From contig NZ_CAMPHV010000021.1 of assembly GCF_946886105.1 (NCBI RefSeq), positions 16,957 through 80,956 on the forward strand: a DNA stretch of 64,000 bases, written 5' to 3'. This DNA comes from an uncultured Pseudomonas sp. (GTDB lineage: Bacteria; Pseudomonadota; Gammaproteobacteria; Pseudomonadales; Pseudomonadaceae). The position numbers were made by a program, and so were the translations under genes. How positions within the stretch are numbered: position 1 is the stretch's first letter; each line of letters begins with the position of its first letter. Below the pieces are notes generated by a model that was given only the letters and a program-made list of their open reading frames with translations, searched no databases and was not told the DNA's origin. Positions 55,990 through 64,000 of the stretch are shown piece after piece.

Positions 55990-56385
55990 ATGATCCAGTG
56001 CAAACGGGTATACGAAGACATCTCGGCAGCGGATGGCTGCCGGGTGTTGGTCGACCGCCTATGGCCGCGTGGGCTGAGTAAAGCGAAGTTGCGACTGGAT
56101 GCCTGGTTGCCCGAGGTGGCGCCGTCCACGCAACTGCGCCGGCAGTTCGCCCATGAGTCAGAGGCGTTCGAGGCGTTCCGCACGCAGTACCGCGCCGAGT
56201 TGGCGGCGCATCCGGAATATTGGCAAGGGCTGCTGGAGCGCGCCGAGCAGGGCGTCTTGACCCTGCTGTTCAGCGCGAAGGATGCGCAGTTGAACAACGC
56301 CCGGGTGTTGGCCGAGTTCCTCGAAGACGAACTGGAACGCCGTGGCCCGCCCAATTCGCCGGTTTGCTATGCCGACAGGATGTAA
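55990..56385 (+). CDS. DUF488-family protein (YeaO-like)
   Basis: 131 residues. VDRLWPRGLSKAKLRLDAWLPEVAPST and LRRQFAHE are diagnostic of DUF488/YeaO; TLLFSAKDAQLNNARVLAEFLE completes it. AGGAGAGGAGG precedes the ATG. Function unknown. It lies 42 bases after the GNAT gene and is convergent with the FAD oxidoreductase gene. Confidence 0.93.
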   Translation: MIQCKRVYEDISAADGCRVLVDRLWPRGLSKAKLRLDAWLPEVAPSTQLRRQFAHESEAFEAFRTQYRAELAAHPEYWQGLLERAEQGVLTLLFSAKDAQLNNARVLAEFLEDELERRGPPNSPVCYADRM

Positions 56386-56403
56386 GGTGCAGGCGCTGGC
56401 GCT

Positions 56404-58020
56404 TTAGCTTTCGGCGATCCCCAGCATATCCCGCGCCACGGCTTCGGCCACGCGGATACCGTCGACCCCGGCGGAAAGAATCCCGCCGGCATAACCCGCG
56501 CCTTCACCGGCCGGGTACAGGCCTTTGACGTTCAAACTCTGCATATCCGCACCGCGGGTGATGCGCAGCGGCGAGGAGGTGCGCGTCTCGATGCCGGTGA
56601 GCACCGCATCGTGCAGGGCGAAGCCCTTGATCTGCTTGTCGAAGGCCGGCAGCGCCTCGCGGATCGCCTCGATGGCGAAGTCCGGCAGCGAGGGCGCCAG
56701 GTCGCCGAGCTTGACCCCCGGCTTGTAGGACGGCTCGACGCTGCCCCATGTGGTCGACGGCTTGCCGGCGATAAAGTCGCCGACCAGCTGGCCCGGCGCT
56801 TCGTAGGTACTGCCGCCGAGGATGTAGGCGTGGGATTCCAAGCGCTCCTGCAGCTCGACACCGGCCAGCGGGCCGCCCGGATAGTCCTGCTCAGGGGTGA
56901 TGCCGACGACGATACCGGCGTTGGCGTTGCGTTCGTTGCGCGAGTACTGGCTCATACCGTTGGTCACCACCCGGTGCGGCTCGGAGGTGGCGGCCACCAC
57001 GGTGCCGCCCGGACACATGCAGAAGCTGTACACCGAGCGGCCGTTCTTGGCGTGGTGCACCAGTTTGTAATCGGCGGCGCCGAGCTTGGGGTGGCCGGCA
57101 TACTTGCCCAGGCGCGCACGGTCGATCAGCGATTGCGGGTGCTCGATGCGAAAGCCCACGGAGAACGGCTTGGCTTCCATGAATACGTCGCGCTTGTGCA
57201 GCATGCGGAAGGTGTCGCGCGAGCTGTGACCCAGGGCCAGGATCACATGACGGCTGCGGATCTGCTCGCCGCTATCGAGTACCACGCCCTGCAACTGACC
57301 GTCCTCGATCAGTACATCGCTGACCCGCTGCTGGAAGCGCACTTCACCGCCCAGCGCTTTGATTTCCTCGCGCATGGTGGCGACCACGCCGGTCAGGCGG
57401 AAGGTGCCGATATGCGGCTTGCTGACATAGAGGATTTCCTCCGGCGCGCCGGCTTTGACGAACTCCTGCAGTACCTTGCGCCCCAGGTACTTGGGGTCTT
57501 TGATCTGGCTGTACAGCTTGCCGTCGGAGAAGGTGCCGGCGCCGCCTTCGCCGAACTGCACGTTGGACTCGGGGTCGAGCACGTTCTTGCGCCACAGGCC
57601 CCAGGTGTCCTTGGTGCGCTGACGTACTTCCTTGCCGCGCTCCAGCACGATCGGCCGCAGCCCTGCCTGCGCCAGAATCAACGCGGCGAAGATGCCGCAG
57701 GGGCCGAAACCGACCACCAGGGGGCGTTCTTCGAGATGCTCGGGGGCCTGACCGACCGGCTTGTAGGCGATGTCCGGCGCCGGGCCAACGTGCTTGTCGT
57801 CTTCGAAGCGGGCGAGCAGCGCCGCCTCGTCGCGCACCTGGCAATCGATGCTGTAGATGAACTGCAGTTCGCTGGATTTCTTCCGCGCATCGTAGCTGCG
57901 CTTGAACAGGCTGAAGTCGAGCAGGTCATCGTCGGCGATTCCCAGGCGTTGGACAATGGCCGGGCGCAGGGCCTCTTCAGGGTGATCGAGGGGCAGCTTG
58001 AGTTCGGTGATGCGCAGCAT
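56404..58020 (-). CDS. FAD-dependent oxidoreductase (COG2509 type)
   Basis: 538 residues from MLRITELKLPLDHPEE at 58018-58020. An N-terminal ~85-residue RNA-binding-like extension is followed by the FAD-binding GxGxxG-type loop VVGFGPCGIFAALILAQAGL and a second motif GEGGAGTFSDGKLYSQ. The C-terminus LYPAGEGAGYAGGILSAGVDGIRVAEAVA is typical of this family. Predicted flavoprotein dehydrogenase, cytosolic; reaction unknown. A long open frame on the opposite strand is a high-GC shadow. Confidence 0.9.
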   Translation of the reverse strand: MLRITELKLPLDHPEEALRPAIVQRLGIADDDLLDFSLFKRSYDARKKSSELQFIYSIDCQVRDEAALLARFEDDKHVGPAPDIAYKPVGQAPEHLEERPLVVGFGPCGIFAALILAQAGLRPIVLERGKEVRQRTKDTWGLWRKNVLDPESNVQFGEGGAGTFSDGKLYSQIKDPKYLGRKVLQEFVKAGAPEEILYVSKPHIGTFRLTGVVATMREEIKALGGEVRFQQRVSDVLIEDGQLQGVVLDSGEQIRSRHVILALGHSSRDTFRMLHKRDVFMEAKPFSVGFRIEHPQSLIDRARLGKYAGHPKLGAADYKLVHHAKNGRSVYSFCMCPGGTVVAATSEPHRVVTNGMSQYSRNERNANAGIVVGITPEQDYPGGPLAGVELQERLESHAYILGGSTYEAPGQLVGDFIAGKPSTTWGSVEPSYKPGVKLGDLAPSLPDFAIEAIREALPAFDKQIKGFALHDAVLTGIETRTSSPLRITRGADMQSLNVKGLYPAGEGAGYAGGILSAGVDGIRVAEAVARDMLGIAES

Positions 58021-58149
58021 GGCGGAGGTCCACAATCAGGGCCGGAGGCAACCCGGCAACTTTACGAGGCGGCGATTATACGCGCGAACACCTCGGAATT
58101 CGTCGATGCCGACCACGATAGTCGAGCGGCTGTCTGCTGTAGGAGGGCT

Positions 58150-59148
58150 TTAGGGCTTTACCCAGGCCAGCAACACGTCGAGCATGCGGTTGGCGAAGCC
58201 CCACTCGTTGTCGTACCAGGCCAGCACCTTGACCAGCTCGCCCTGGACGCGGGTGTGGTTGAGGTCGACCACGCAGGATATCGGGTAGCCATTGAAGTCG
58301 CTGGACACCAGCGGCAGCTCGTTGCACTCCATCACCCCCAAGGGCATCTGCGCGGCGCCATGTTGCAGGATCGCGTTGATCGCCTCGCGGCTGCTGGGGC
58401 GTTCGGCGATAAAGCTCAGGTCGAGCAGCGAGACATTCGGCGTCGGCACCCGCACCGCCAGCCCATCCAGACGGCCATCCAGCTCCGGCAGCACCAGGCC
58501 GATGGTCTTGGCCGCCCCCGTGGTGCTGGGGATCATCGAGAGCGCCGCGGCCCGTGCGCGGTACAGGTCGCGGTGGGTCTTATCCAGCAGGTTCTGGTCA
58601 TTGGTGTAGGAATGCACGGTGTTGATCAGGCCCTGGCGGATGCCTACGGTTTCATGCAGCACCTTGGCCAGCGGCGCCAGGCAATTGGTGGTGCAGGAGG
58701 CGTTGGAGACGATCTGCTGGGTGCCGAGCAGTTCGTGGTTGACGCCGTACACCACTGTCAGGTCGGCGTCCGCCAGGGGGTGCGATAACAACACCCGGGA
58801 TGCGCCTGCGGTGATGTGCTGCTCGACCTGCCCACGCTTCTTCAGGCGGCCGGAACACTCCAGCACCACGTCGACGCCATGCTGCACCCAGGGCAGGTTG
58901 ATCGTCTCGGGCTCGCGCAGCAGGTGGATCGACTGGCCGTTGACCTGAAGAATATCGTCGTGCAGCGTGACCTGTCTGGCGAAGCGGCCGAAGGTCGAAT
59001 CGAAGCGGGTCAGGTGAGTCAGGGTCTGCGGGTCGCCGAGATCGTTGATCGCGGTCAGGTGGATCTTGTGTTCCAGTCCCCGCTCGAACAGCGTGCGCAG
59101 CAGCGCCCGGCCAATACGTCCATATCCATTGATGGCGATGCGCAACAT
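58150..59148 (-). CDS. Glyceraldehyde-3-phosphate dehydrogenase-family enzyme
   Basis: 332 residues from MLRIAINGYGRIGRALLR at 59146-59148. The catalytic Cys is in VSNASCTTNCLAP, with the active His in the HSYTNDQNLLDK region; the C-terminal WYDNEWGFANRMLD is universal in the family. The adenine-pocket Asp (TAINDLGD) suggests NAD use. This is not obviously the main glycolytic enzyme; erythrose-4-phosphate dehydrogenase or an alternative GAPDH are possible. It lies 129 bases upstream of the FAD oxidoreductase on the same strand. Confidence 0.9.
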   Translation of the reverse strand: MLRIAINGYGRIGRALLRTLFERGLEHKIHLTAINDLGDPQTLTHLTRFDSTFGRFARQVTLHDDILQVNGQSIHLLREPETINLPWVQHGVDVVLECSGRLKKRGQVEQHITAGASRVLLSHPLADADLTVVYGVNHELLGTQQIVSNASCTTNCLAPLAKVLHETVGIRQGLINTVHSYTNDQNLLDKTHRDLYRARAAALSMIPSTTGAAKTIGLVLPELDGRLDGLAVRVPTPNVSLLDLSFIAERPSSREAINAILQHGAAQMPLGVMECNELPLVSSDFNGYPISCVVDLNHTRVQGELVKVLAWYDNEWGFANRMLDVLLAWVKP

Positions 59149-59366
59149 AAGGCGTCCTCCCACGTAGCCAATGCATTGAGCTTAGGTGAGTCACGCGATA
59201 ACGCAGCGGCAAATGGGCACGCGGTTTTGCCTGCGGGGCATCTAGCTACCGGGCGAAATCCGGACTACAGCATCTAGGAGCCCGCAGAGACCGGCAGAGT
59301 TCAGGGCCCCGGTGGCGCGAAGGGACAACCGGCCGTATTGACGCCGGTTGACCGGGCACAGCGCTG

Positions 59367-60038
59367 CTAGTCGTTGCGCGCGCCGCCGAAGTAGCCGCAG
59401 CCGCGCATCACCTGGCCGTCGATGCGCAACTCCGCGGTCAGATGCTGCACCGCGCCGCTCATGCCATCGACGCAGCGCTGCGGGGTAACCCAGAGTTCCA
59501 GGCGTTGCCCGTTGGCTTCGCTGGTCAGGTTGAGGCGTCCGCCGGGCAGTTGTTCTTCGAGATAGGGCAGCGCTTGCAGTGGCTGTTCGGGCCGGTCGAG
59601 CAACAGCCCCTTGGCATTGACCGTTACCGCCCAGTCCGGCTCGTGCCCGCTGGCGCGCACCGTGCTGCGCTTGAAGTTGAGGTCGTCGCAGCCTTGGCCC
59701 TCGGCCTGCAGGCGATACACCCGGCTCGGCGTGAACCGGCCGTCCACGCCGGCTTGCTGGCTGGCCGCCAACTCGCCGCGCATATCGGCGAACAGCGGGC
59801 TCGAGCCGCCCGCCCGCAATTGCTTGGCGCCCTCTGTGATGGCGTCGGTTTGTCCCTCGCCAAGCACGAAGCGCCGTTGTTCATGGCAGGGGCTGAACAG
59901 CCACTGGCCAGCCTCGAGAGCGAGCTCCCCCTGCATGCGCACATGGTTGGCCAATGGGTCGATTGGTTGGCTGGTGAACACCTGGCAACTGGCGAGCAAC
60001 GGCAACAGGGCGAATACGAAGGGACGGCGAACGGACAT
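59367..60038 (-). CDS. COG3650-type exported lipoprotein
   Basis: 223 residues from the ATG at 60036-60038 (AGGAGAG upstream). Lipobox LASC in LPLLASCQVF. The C-terminal domain has ASGHEPDWAVTVNAKGLLL (typical of this family), TPQRCVDGMSGAVQHLTAELRI and a terminal GCGYFGG. The middle resembles a heat-shock-inducible lipoprotein. Outer-envelope function unknown. A ~220-base gap separates it from the GAPDH gene. Confidence 0.8.
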   Translation of the reverse strand: MSVRRPFVFALLPLLASCQVFTSQPIDPLANHVRMQGELALEAGQWLFSPCHEQRRFVLGEGQTDAITEGAKQLRAGGSSPLFADMRGELAASQQAGVDGRFTPSRVYRLQAEGQGCDDLNFKRSTVRASGHEPDWAVTVNAKGLLLDRPEQPLQALPYLEEQLPGGRLNLTSEANGQRLELWVTPQRCVDGMSGAVQHLTAELRIDGQVMRGCGYFGGARND

Positions 60039-60122
60039 TGAGGCTCTCCTGGCAAGAGCGGCCACGTTACCGAGGCCTGCTGGCGATCACAACAGTCGTG
60101 ACAGCACTGCCGCGAGCGCTTG

Positions 60123-60446
60123 CTAGTTGGGCTCGACCGCCGGCTGCTTGGCAAAAGCGCCGACCACCAGGTAAAGCAACGGGCCCACCGACACGAAAAT
60201 CGCGGTCAGCACGAAGTAGGGCAATACCGCTGCCAGCGATCTACCGCGGGCCTTGTTGTCGCGATACATCCACACGCAGGCCAATGCCGCCAGAATGTAC
60301 AGATCGATAACCACCTGAGCGGTGTCCGGTGCGGACATCAACTGCAACCCGAATTCAATCAACGACTGCTCGGCCTGCGCCATGACGAAGAGCGTGTACA
60401 GGCTGAATGCGATCAATACGGCGAGGGGGAGCGCTGCTTTTTTCAT
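60123..60446 (-). CDS. DUF2834-like membrane protein
   Basis: 107 residues with three helices. IDLYILAALACVWMYRDNKARGRSLAAVLPYFVLTAIFVSVGPLLYLVV (parts quoted) matches the DUF2834 pattern. The start MKKAALPLAVLIAFSLY follows an AAGGAAG-type site. Function unknown. It is followed by the lipoprotein gene on the same strand after about 85 bases. Confidence 0.85.
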   Translation of the reverse strand: MKKAALPLAVLIAFSLYTLFVMAQAEQSLIEFGLQLMSAPDTAQVVIDLYILAALACVWMYRDNKARGRSLAAVLPYFVLTAIFVSVGPLLYLVVGAFAKQPAVEPN

Positions 60447-60515
60447 CTTGTCTTCCTTGAGTGAATGAGCGGTTGGGGCGGGATTGGTAAGTTGTCTCTC
60501 GCTAGCGAGGCGGTG

Positions 60516-61013
60516 TTATGGGGCTACGTTCAATTTCACGATATTGAGACCTTCGCTTTCACTTGGTGCTTCGAAATACCGCGTGACCTGATGAAAAACT
60601 ATCTCTGTATCGAATAACGCTCTTTCAGGATGCTGCAACCGTCTTTGCGCTATCTGCCGTAGGCATTGTTCATTGCTGATGTCGAGGTGGACGAGTTCGT
60701 GCTTGGCATTAATTTCAGAAACCAGATCCAGAAACCATCGCCTTTGATTCCTCGTATTCGCCGGGAAGTCCATCACCACGTTCGTGCCCGTAGAAAGTAT
60801 GTTTTGGATATGGGATTTGAGTAGCGGCTTTAGTTGGGCTGAGTACTTCAAGTAGTCATCGAAATTGGTGATTTGGCCAGGGTATAGCGATGACAACCAT
60901 TCATCCTCAGAAAGCAGCACTGCATCCTTCTCGGCCGCTAGCAGCTTTGAGTGAGTTGACTTTCCTGCACCCATTTTGCCGCAGAAAAATATCAAGGTTC
61001 CCTGCGCTCTCAT
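60516..61013 (-). CDS. Small P-loop kinase (AAA_33 / zeta-toxin-like)
   Basis: 165 residues. Walker A GKMGAGKS at residues 12-19, then SEDEWLSSLYPG, TGTNVVMDFPANTRNQRRWF and CLRQIAQRRLQHPE with arginines suitable for a lid. This is the single-domain AAA_33 kinase type; relatives include predicted nucleotide or antibiotic kinases and zeta toxins, but no epsilon-like antitoxin gene is adjacent. The GC content is visibly lower than that of the flanking genes, suggesting recent acquisition. Confidence 0.85.
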   Translation of the reverse strand: MRAQGTLIFFCGKMGAGKSTHSKLLAAEKDAVLLSEDEWLSSLYPGQITNFDDYLKYSAQLKPLLKSHIQNILSTGTNVVMDFPANTRNQRRWFLDLVSEINAKHELVHLDISNEQCLRQIAQRRLQHPERALFDTEIVFHQVTRYFEAPSESEGLNIVKLNVAP

Positions 61014-61122
61014 GTTTCCTCCGTAGTCTATGACCGCCCGCCACGAGCAGCGGGTTGTCGCTCTGCATACATGGTTTTGTTAATCGGTACTACGCAAAGC
61101 GAAGGTCCTGCTTGCCGAGGTG

Positions 61123-62205
61123 TTAGGGGAGTGTATGGTGATGCTGTGTTTCTGGCAGAACCTGTTTCAGCAAGAGTGTGTGAAATGCTTCGGGCTCTTC
61201 CCATTGCGGAAAGTGCGCTGACTTCTCGAACCATATCCACTTCTTCCTTGGGGCGATGACATGGTTGAAATAGTCGCGCGACACCTCGCTGGGCGCTACG
61301 TAGTCATGGCGGCCGACCGCGAAGTAGATAGGCACGTCCACCGTGGGTACCGAGGTGTTCAGGTCAACCGATAGTAAGTCTGGCAGTAGTAAGTTGAACG
61401 CTCGATCCGCAGCTTGCGTATAGCGCAACTTTTCTGGCCAGGAATACTCGACGGATGAAATCATCCAGCCGACCCGGTCGAATTTTTCGGCACTGTGCCA
61501 GAGGGCGCCGAAGCGAGTCATCCAGCGGATATAGACTTCTCTTTTCGCTTTGCTGTTCTTGCCACTGTAGGGCGGCTCGCCAATTTGTTGCAGTTCATAC
61601 AGCGCAGTTTCTTCGCCTCGACCGTTGGCCTCTGCCATGAGGAATTCGTACCCGGCTCGTAAGCCGCGGGAATAGTTGACTATCTGGCCGGTGCTGACAA
61701 ACGCCTGATACAGCTCTGGTCGTCTCTGAACGGCCTTTAGACCCAGAACGCTTCCCCAGGAGTGACCAACCAGGATCAATTCGTTACGGTTGAAGCGCCT
61801 GAGCAGCAACTCCGTCAGTTCTATCGTGTCGGCAACCATCTGTTCCAGATTCATGCCGGCGATGGGTTCTACGCTGGCCGCTGACTTGCCGGCGCCGCGT
61901 TGGTCCCACTCCACCACGACAAAATCCTTCTCCAGTTGGCGGTTGAGTCCGGCAGTCGCCATTTCCGCCTGCCCCGGGCCGCCATGCAGCTTGAGCAGGA
62001 CAGGGTTGTCGGCGTTATTACCGCGAATCAATATCCACTGAGGTACTCCGCCGAGATCGATGCGTTCGAGCTTGGCGATGCTGCCGGTAAGAGGTGCACC
62101 ATCGACGCCGAGAATCGGCCTTGTATCGTGTGACGTACAGAAGGACAAACCAAGCAAGCCGCAACCGGAGAGAACAAATGCAACGAACAATCGAATTCGC
62201 TTCAT
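61123..62205 (-). CDS. Alpha/beta hydrolase, proline iminopeptidase-like, exported
   Basis: 360 residues from the ATG at 62203-62205; the frame extends six codons upstream to a GTG. The N-terminal hydrophobic segment has possible lipoprotein cysteines (VLSGC, LSFC). Oxyanion HGGPG motif in LLKLHGGPGQAEMA; nucleophile elbow GHSWGS; acid and His in PIYFAVGRHDYVAP and KSAHFPQWEEP. Family S33-like. Lower GC than neighbours, like the adjacent kinase gene. Substrate unknown. Confidence 0.88.
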   Translation of the reverse strand: MKRIRLFVAFVLSGCGLLGLSFCTSHDTRPILGVDGAPLTGSIAKLERIDLGGVPQWILIRGNNADNPVLLKLHGGPGQAEMATAGLNRQLEKDFVVVEWDQRGAGKSAASVEPIAGMNLEQMVADTIELTELLLRRFNRNELILVGHSWGSVLGLKAVQRRPELYQAFVSTGQIVNYSRGLRAGYEFLMAEANGRGEETALYELQQIGEPPYSGKNSKAKREVYIRWMTRFGALWHSAEKFDRVGWMISSVEYSWPEKLRYTQAADRAFNLLLPDLLSVDLNTSVPTVDVPIYFAVGRHDYVAPSEVSRDYFNHVIAPRKKWIWFEKSAHFPQWEEPEAFHTLLLKQVLPETQHHHTLP

Positions 62206-62395
62206 TTTCCAATCTGCCTCCACGTCGACCGAAGGTTACTAAGCAGCCCTGACGATAGACAACAGGTGGTGTGCCAATGCTCTGCGGGCATGATGGAAAC
62301 ATTCTTGCCCGGCTGTGTTTGCCGTTTCTACCTACCTCTTCAGTCCCGAGCCAATAGAAAAGGCTCTTCGCCGCAGAAATGCGATGAACCACAAA

Positions 62396-62422
62396 AAAGC
62401 CCCGCTGTTTGGGCGGGGCTTT
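62396..62422. terminator. Intrinsic terminator of rimO
   Basis: AAAGCCCCGC (62396-62405) / GCGGGGCTTT (62413-62422) preceded by A's, so a T run follows on the minus strand. Confidence 0.92.
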
Positions 62423-62442
62423 CGGTGCTTATTGTTAGAGGG

Positions 62443-63765
62443 TCAGACCAGCTCAGCCCACATATCGTACTCATCGGCATCGACGATACGCACGCGCACC
62501 TTGTCGCCAGGGTTGATATCGGTGCTGTTGATAAACACGCTGCCGTCGATTTCCGGGGCATCGGCATAGCAGCGGGCGACGGCGCCCTGGTCGTCGACTT
62601 CGTCGATCAGCACGTCCATTTCCTTGCCGACTTTCAATTGCAGGCGTGCGCTGCTGATGGCCTGTTGGTGGGCCATAAAGCGGTCCCAGCGGTCCTGTTT
62701 GACATCGTCCGGCACCGGGTTGTCGAGCAGGTTGGCCGGCGCGCCTTCTACCGGCGAATACTGGAAGCAGCCGACGCGGTCGAGCTGGGCTTCGCTCAGC
62801 CAGTCGAGCAGGTACTGGAAGTCTTCTTCGGTTTCGCCGGGGAAGCCGACGATAAAGGTTGAGCGGATGGTCAGTTCCGGGCAGATCTCGCGCCAGGCCT
62901 TGATCCGCGCCAGGGTCTTGTCTTCGAAGGCCGGGCGCTTCATGGCCTTCAGCACTTTCGGGCTGGCGTGCTGGAAGGGAATATCCAAGTAAGGCAGCAG
63001 TTTGCCGGCGGCCATCAGCGGGATTAGCTCGTCGACGTGCGGGTAGGGGTAGACGTAGTGCAGGCGCACCCATACGCCCATGCTCGACAGCGCTTCGCAG
63101 AGCTCGGTCATGCGCGTCTTCACCGGCTGGCCGTTCCAGAAGTCGGTCTTGTACTTCATGTCGACGCCGTAGGCGCTGGTGTCCTGGCTGATCACCAGGA
63201 GTTCCTTGACCCCGGCCTTGACCAGGCGCTCGGCTTCGCTGAGCACTTCGCCGACCGGGCGACTGACCAGCTTGCCGCGCATCGAGGGGATGATGCAGAA
63301 GCTGCAGCTGTGGTTGCAGCCTTCGGAAATCTTCAGGTAGGCATAGTGGCGCGGGGTCAGCTTGATGCCTTGCGGCGGCACCAGGTCGATCAGCGGGTTG
63401 TGATCCTGGCGCGGCGGTACGACCTCATGCACGGCATTGACCACTTGCTCGTACTGCTGCGGACCGGTGACCGAGAGTACGCTGGGGTGCACGTCACGGA
63501 TGCTGCCTTCTTCCACACCCATGCAGCCGGTGACGATCACCTTGCCGTTTTCTTTGATCGCTTCGCCGATCACTTCCAGGGATTCGGCCTTGGCGCTGTC
63601 GATAAAGCCGCAGGTGTTGACCACCACCACGTCGGCGTCCTGGTAAGTCGGCACCACTTCGTAACCTTCCATGCGCAACTGGGTCAGGATGCGTTCGGAG
63701 TCGACCAGGGCTTTCGGGCAACCAAGGCTGACAAAGCCGACTTTCGGCGTGGCGGGGGTGGACAT
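62443..63765 (-). CDS. rimO: Ribosomal protein S12 methylthiotransferase RimO
   Basis: Radical SAM enzyme that methylthiolates Asp88 of ribosomal protein S12. 440 residues from [24 protein letters not shown]; the open frame to 63906 is not conserved. UPF0004 cluster cysteines (SLGCPK, NTCGF, TGCMG), the radical SAM motif [12 protein letters not shown], and a C-terminal TRAM domain ([12 protein letters not shown] at the end). This composition separates it from MiaB. Confidence 0.98.
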   Translation of the reverse strand: MSTPATPKVGFVSLGCPKALVDSERILTQLRMEGYEVVPTYQDADVVVVNTCGFIDSAKAESLEVIGEAIKENGKVIVTGCMGVEEGSIRDVHPSVLSVTGPQQYEQVVNAVHEVVPPRQDHNPLIDLVPPQGIKLTPRHYAYLKISEGCNHSCSFCIIPSMRGKLVSRPVGEVLSEAERLVKAGVKELLVISQDTSAYGVDMKYKTDFWNGQPVKTRMTELCEALSSMGVWVRLHYVYPYPHVDELIPLMAAGKLLPYLDIPFQHASPKVLKAMKRPAFEDKTLARIKAWREICPELTIRSTFIVGFPGETEEDFQYLLDWLSEAQLDRVGCFQYSPVEGAPANLLDNPVPDDVKQDRWDRFMAHQQAISSARLQLKVGKEMDVLIDEVDDQGAVARCYADAPEIDGSVFINSTDINPGDKVRVRIVDADEYDMWAELV

Positions 63766-63908
63766 TCGGCTGACCTCAGGCTTTGAAGGATGGGCGCTGG
63801 GTGCGCCTCTGATCAAAAAGTGCGCAATTCTAACGGCGGATCGCAGGCTTGACCAGCACCGCGAAGGTGGGTGGTTCCAGCGTTGATCAAGGTTTTTCAC
63901 GCGCAAAC

Positions 63909-63938
63909 AAAAAGGCCACTCGATTGAGTGGCCTTTTT
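63909..63938. terminator. Intrinsic terminator after the initiator tRNA
   Basis: AAAAAGGCCACTC (63909-63921) / GAGTGGCCTTTTT (63926-63938), a perfect 13-bp stem with T runs on both strands. Confidence 0.95.
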
Positions 63939-63945
63939 GAGTATC

Positions 63946-64000
<55 letters not shown>

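Noticed and set aside
56611..58788. 725-codon plus-strand frame opposite the FAD oxidoreductase and GAPDH-family genes
   Set aside because: Covers two well-supported minus-strand genes and shows no family features.
60516..61013. Zeta-toxin/epsilon-antitoxin module
   Set aside because: The kinase fold fits loosely, but no small antitoxin gene is adjacent; a toxin role is not supported.

Overview
The window looks like the chromosome of a Pseudomonas-type gammaproteobacterium. It is GC-rich, with dense operons, overlapping start/stop codons and many REP-like palindromes. Gene order, as recalled rather than searched, follows several blocks of the P. aeruginosa core genome: rnt-pyrC-motY-argG-gloA; nth-rnf and metG-apbC-dcd; nrtR-pncA-pncB-nadE; and a long block from quiP through dinG, pdxH and a slyB-like gene to the Mrp/Sha antiporter. 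No transposase, integrase, phage gene, rRNA or CRISPR array was seen. The left edge cuts rnt and the right edge cuts an initiator tRNA gene.

Layout. 1-6000: RNase T, dihydroorotase, MotY, argininosuccinate synthase, glyoxalase I, a GAF-GGDEF diguanylate cyclase and a small acidic protein. 6008-6145: a nested palindrome, followed on the minus strand by nth and the complete rnfABCDGE operon (6232-13099). 13375-19529: a type IV pilus minor-pilin operon in the order pilE-like, pilV, pilW, pilX, pilY1, GspH/FimT-like, inserted between rnfA and metG. The first ~900 bases of pilY1 are much more AT-rich than the rest of the gene. 19574-24167: metG, apbC/mrp, a cold-shock gene and dcd. 24359-28109: NAD salvage genes pncA-pncB-nadE transcribed away from an NrtR-like regulator, with a long palindrome at the pncA promoter.

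28110-28578 is non-coding and holds inverted repeats and a terminator. 28579-38720 holds a QuiP-like acylase and many small envelope or unknown genes: two SEC-C proteins, a LEA-like lipoprotein, a cysteine-rich exported protein, two tandem OmpA-type lipoproteins and a collagen-like exported protein. 38872-46959 holds DinG, a second nested palindrome, a GH50-like glycosidase, a beta-lactamase-family esterase, a third OmpA-type lipoprotein of this region, PdxH and a SlyB-like lipoprotein. 47326-53048 is the six-gene Mrp/Mnh Na+/H+ antiporter operon (A+B fused, C, D, E, F, G), preceded by a hairpin-rich leader. 53228-60446 carries an EamA transporter, a PLP enzyme, a GNAT, DUF488, an FAD oxidoreductase, a second-type GAPDH, a lipoprotein and DUF2834. 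60516-62205 is a lower-GC accessory pair (P-loop kinase, alpha/beta hydrolase). rimO and an initiator tRNA-Met close the window.

Functional links visible in the layout: Rnf electron transport is coupled with nth by overlapping codons; the pilins form one translationally coupled unit whose gene order differs from the usual one; the three NAD salvage genes share one promoter beside their likely repressor; and the Mrp genes form one tight operon behind a structured leader. The most interesting unexplained items are the two dispersed palindromes whose stems differ by compensating changes (6019-6142 and 41129-41268), the mosaic pilY1, the leader upstream of mnhA, and the hairpin over the ribosome binding site of the second OmpA lipoprotein.
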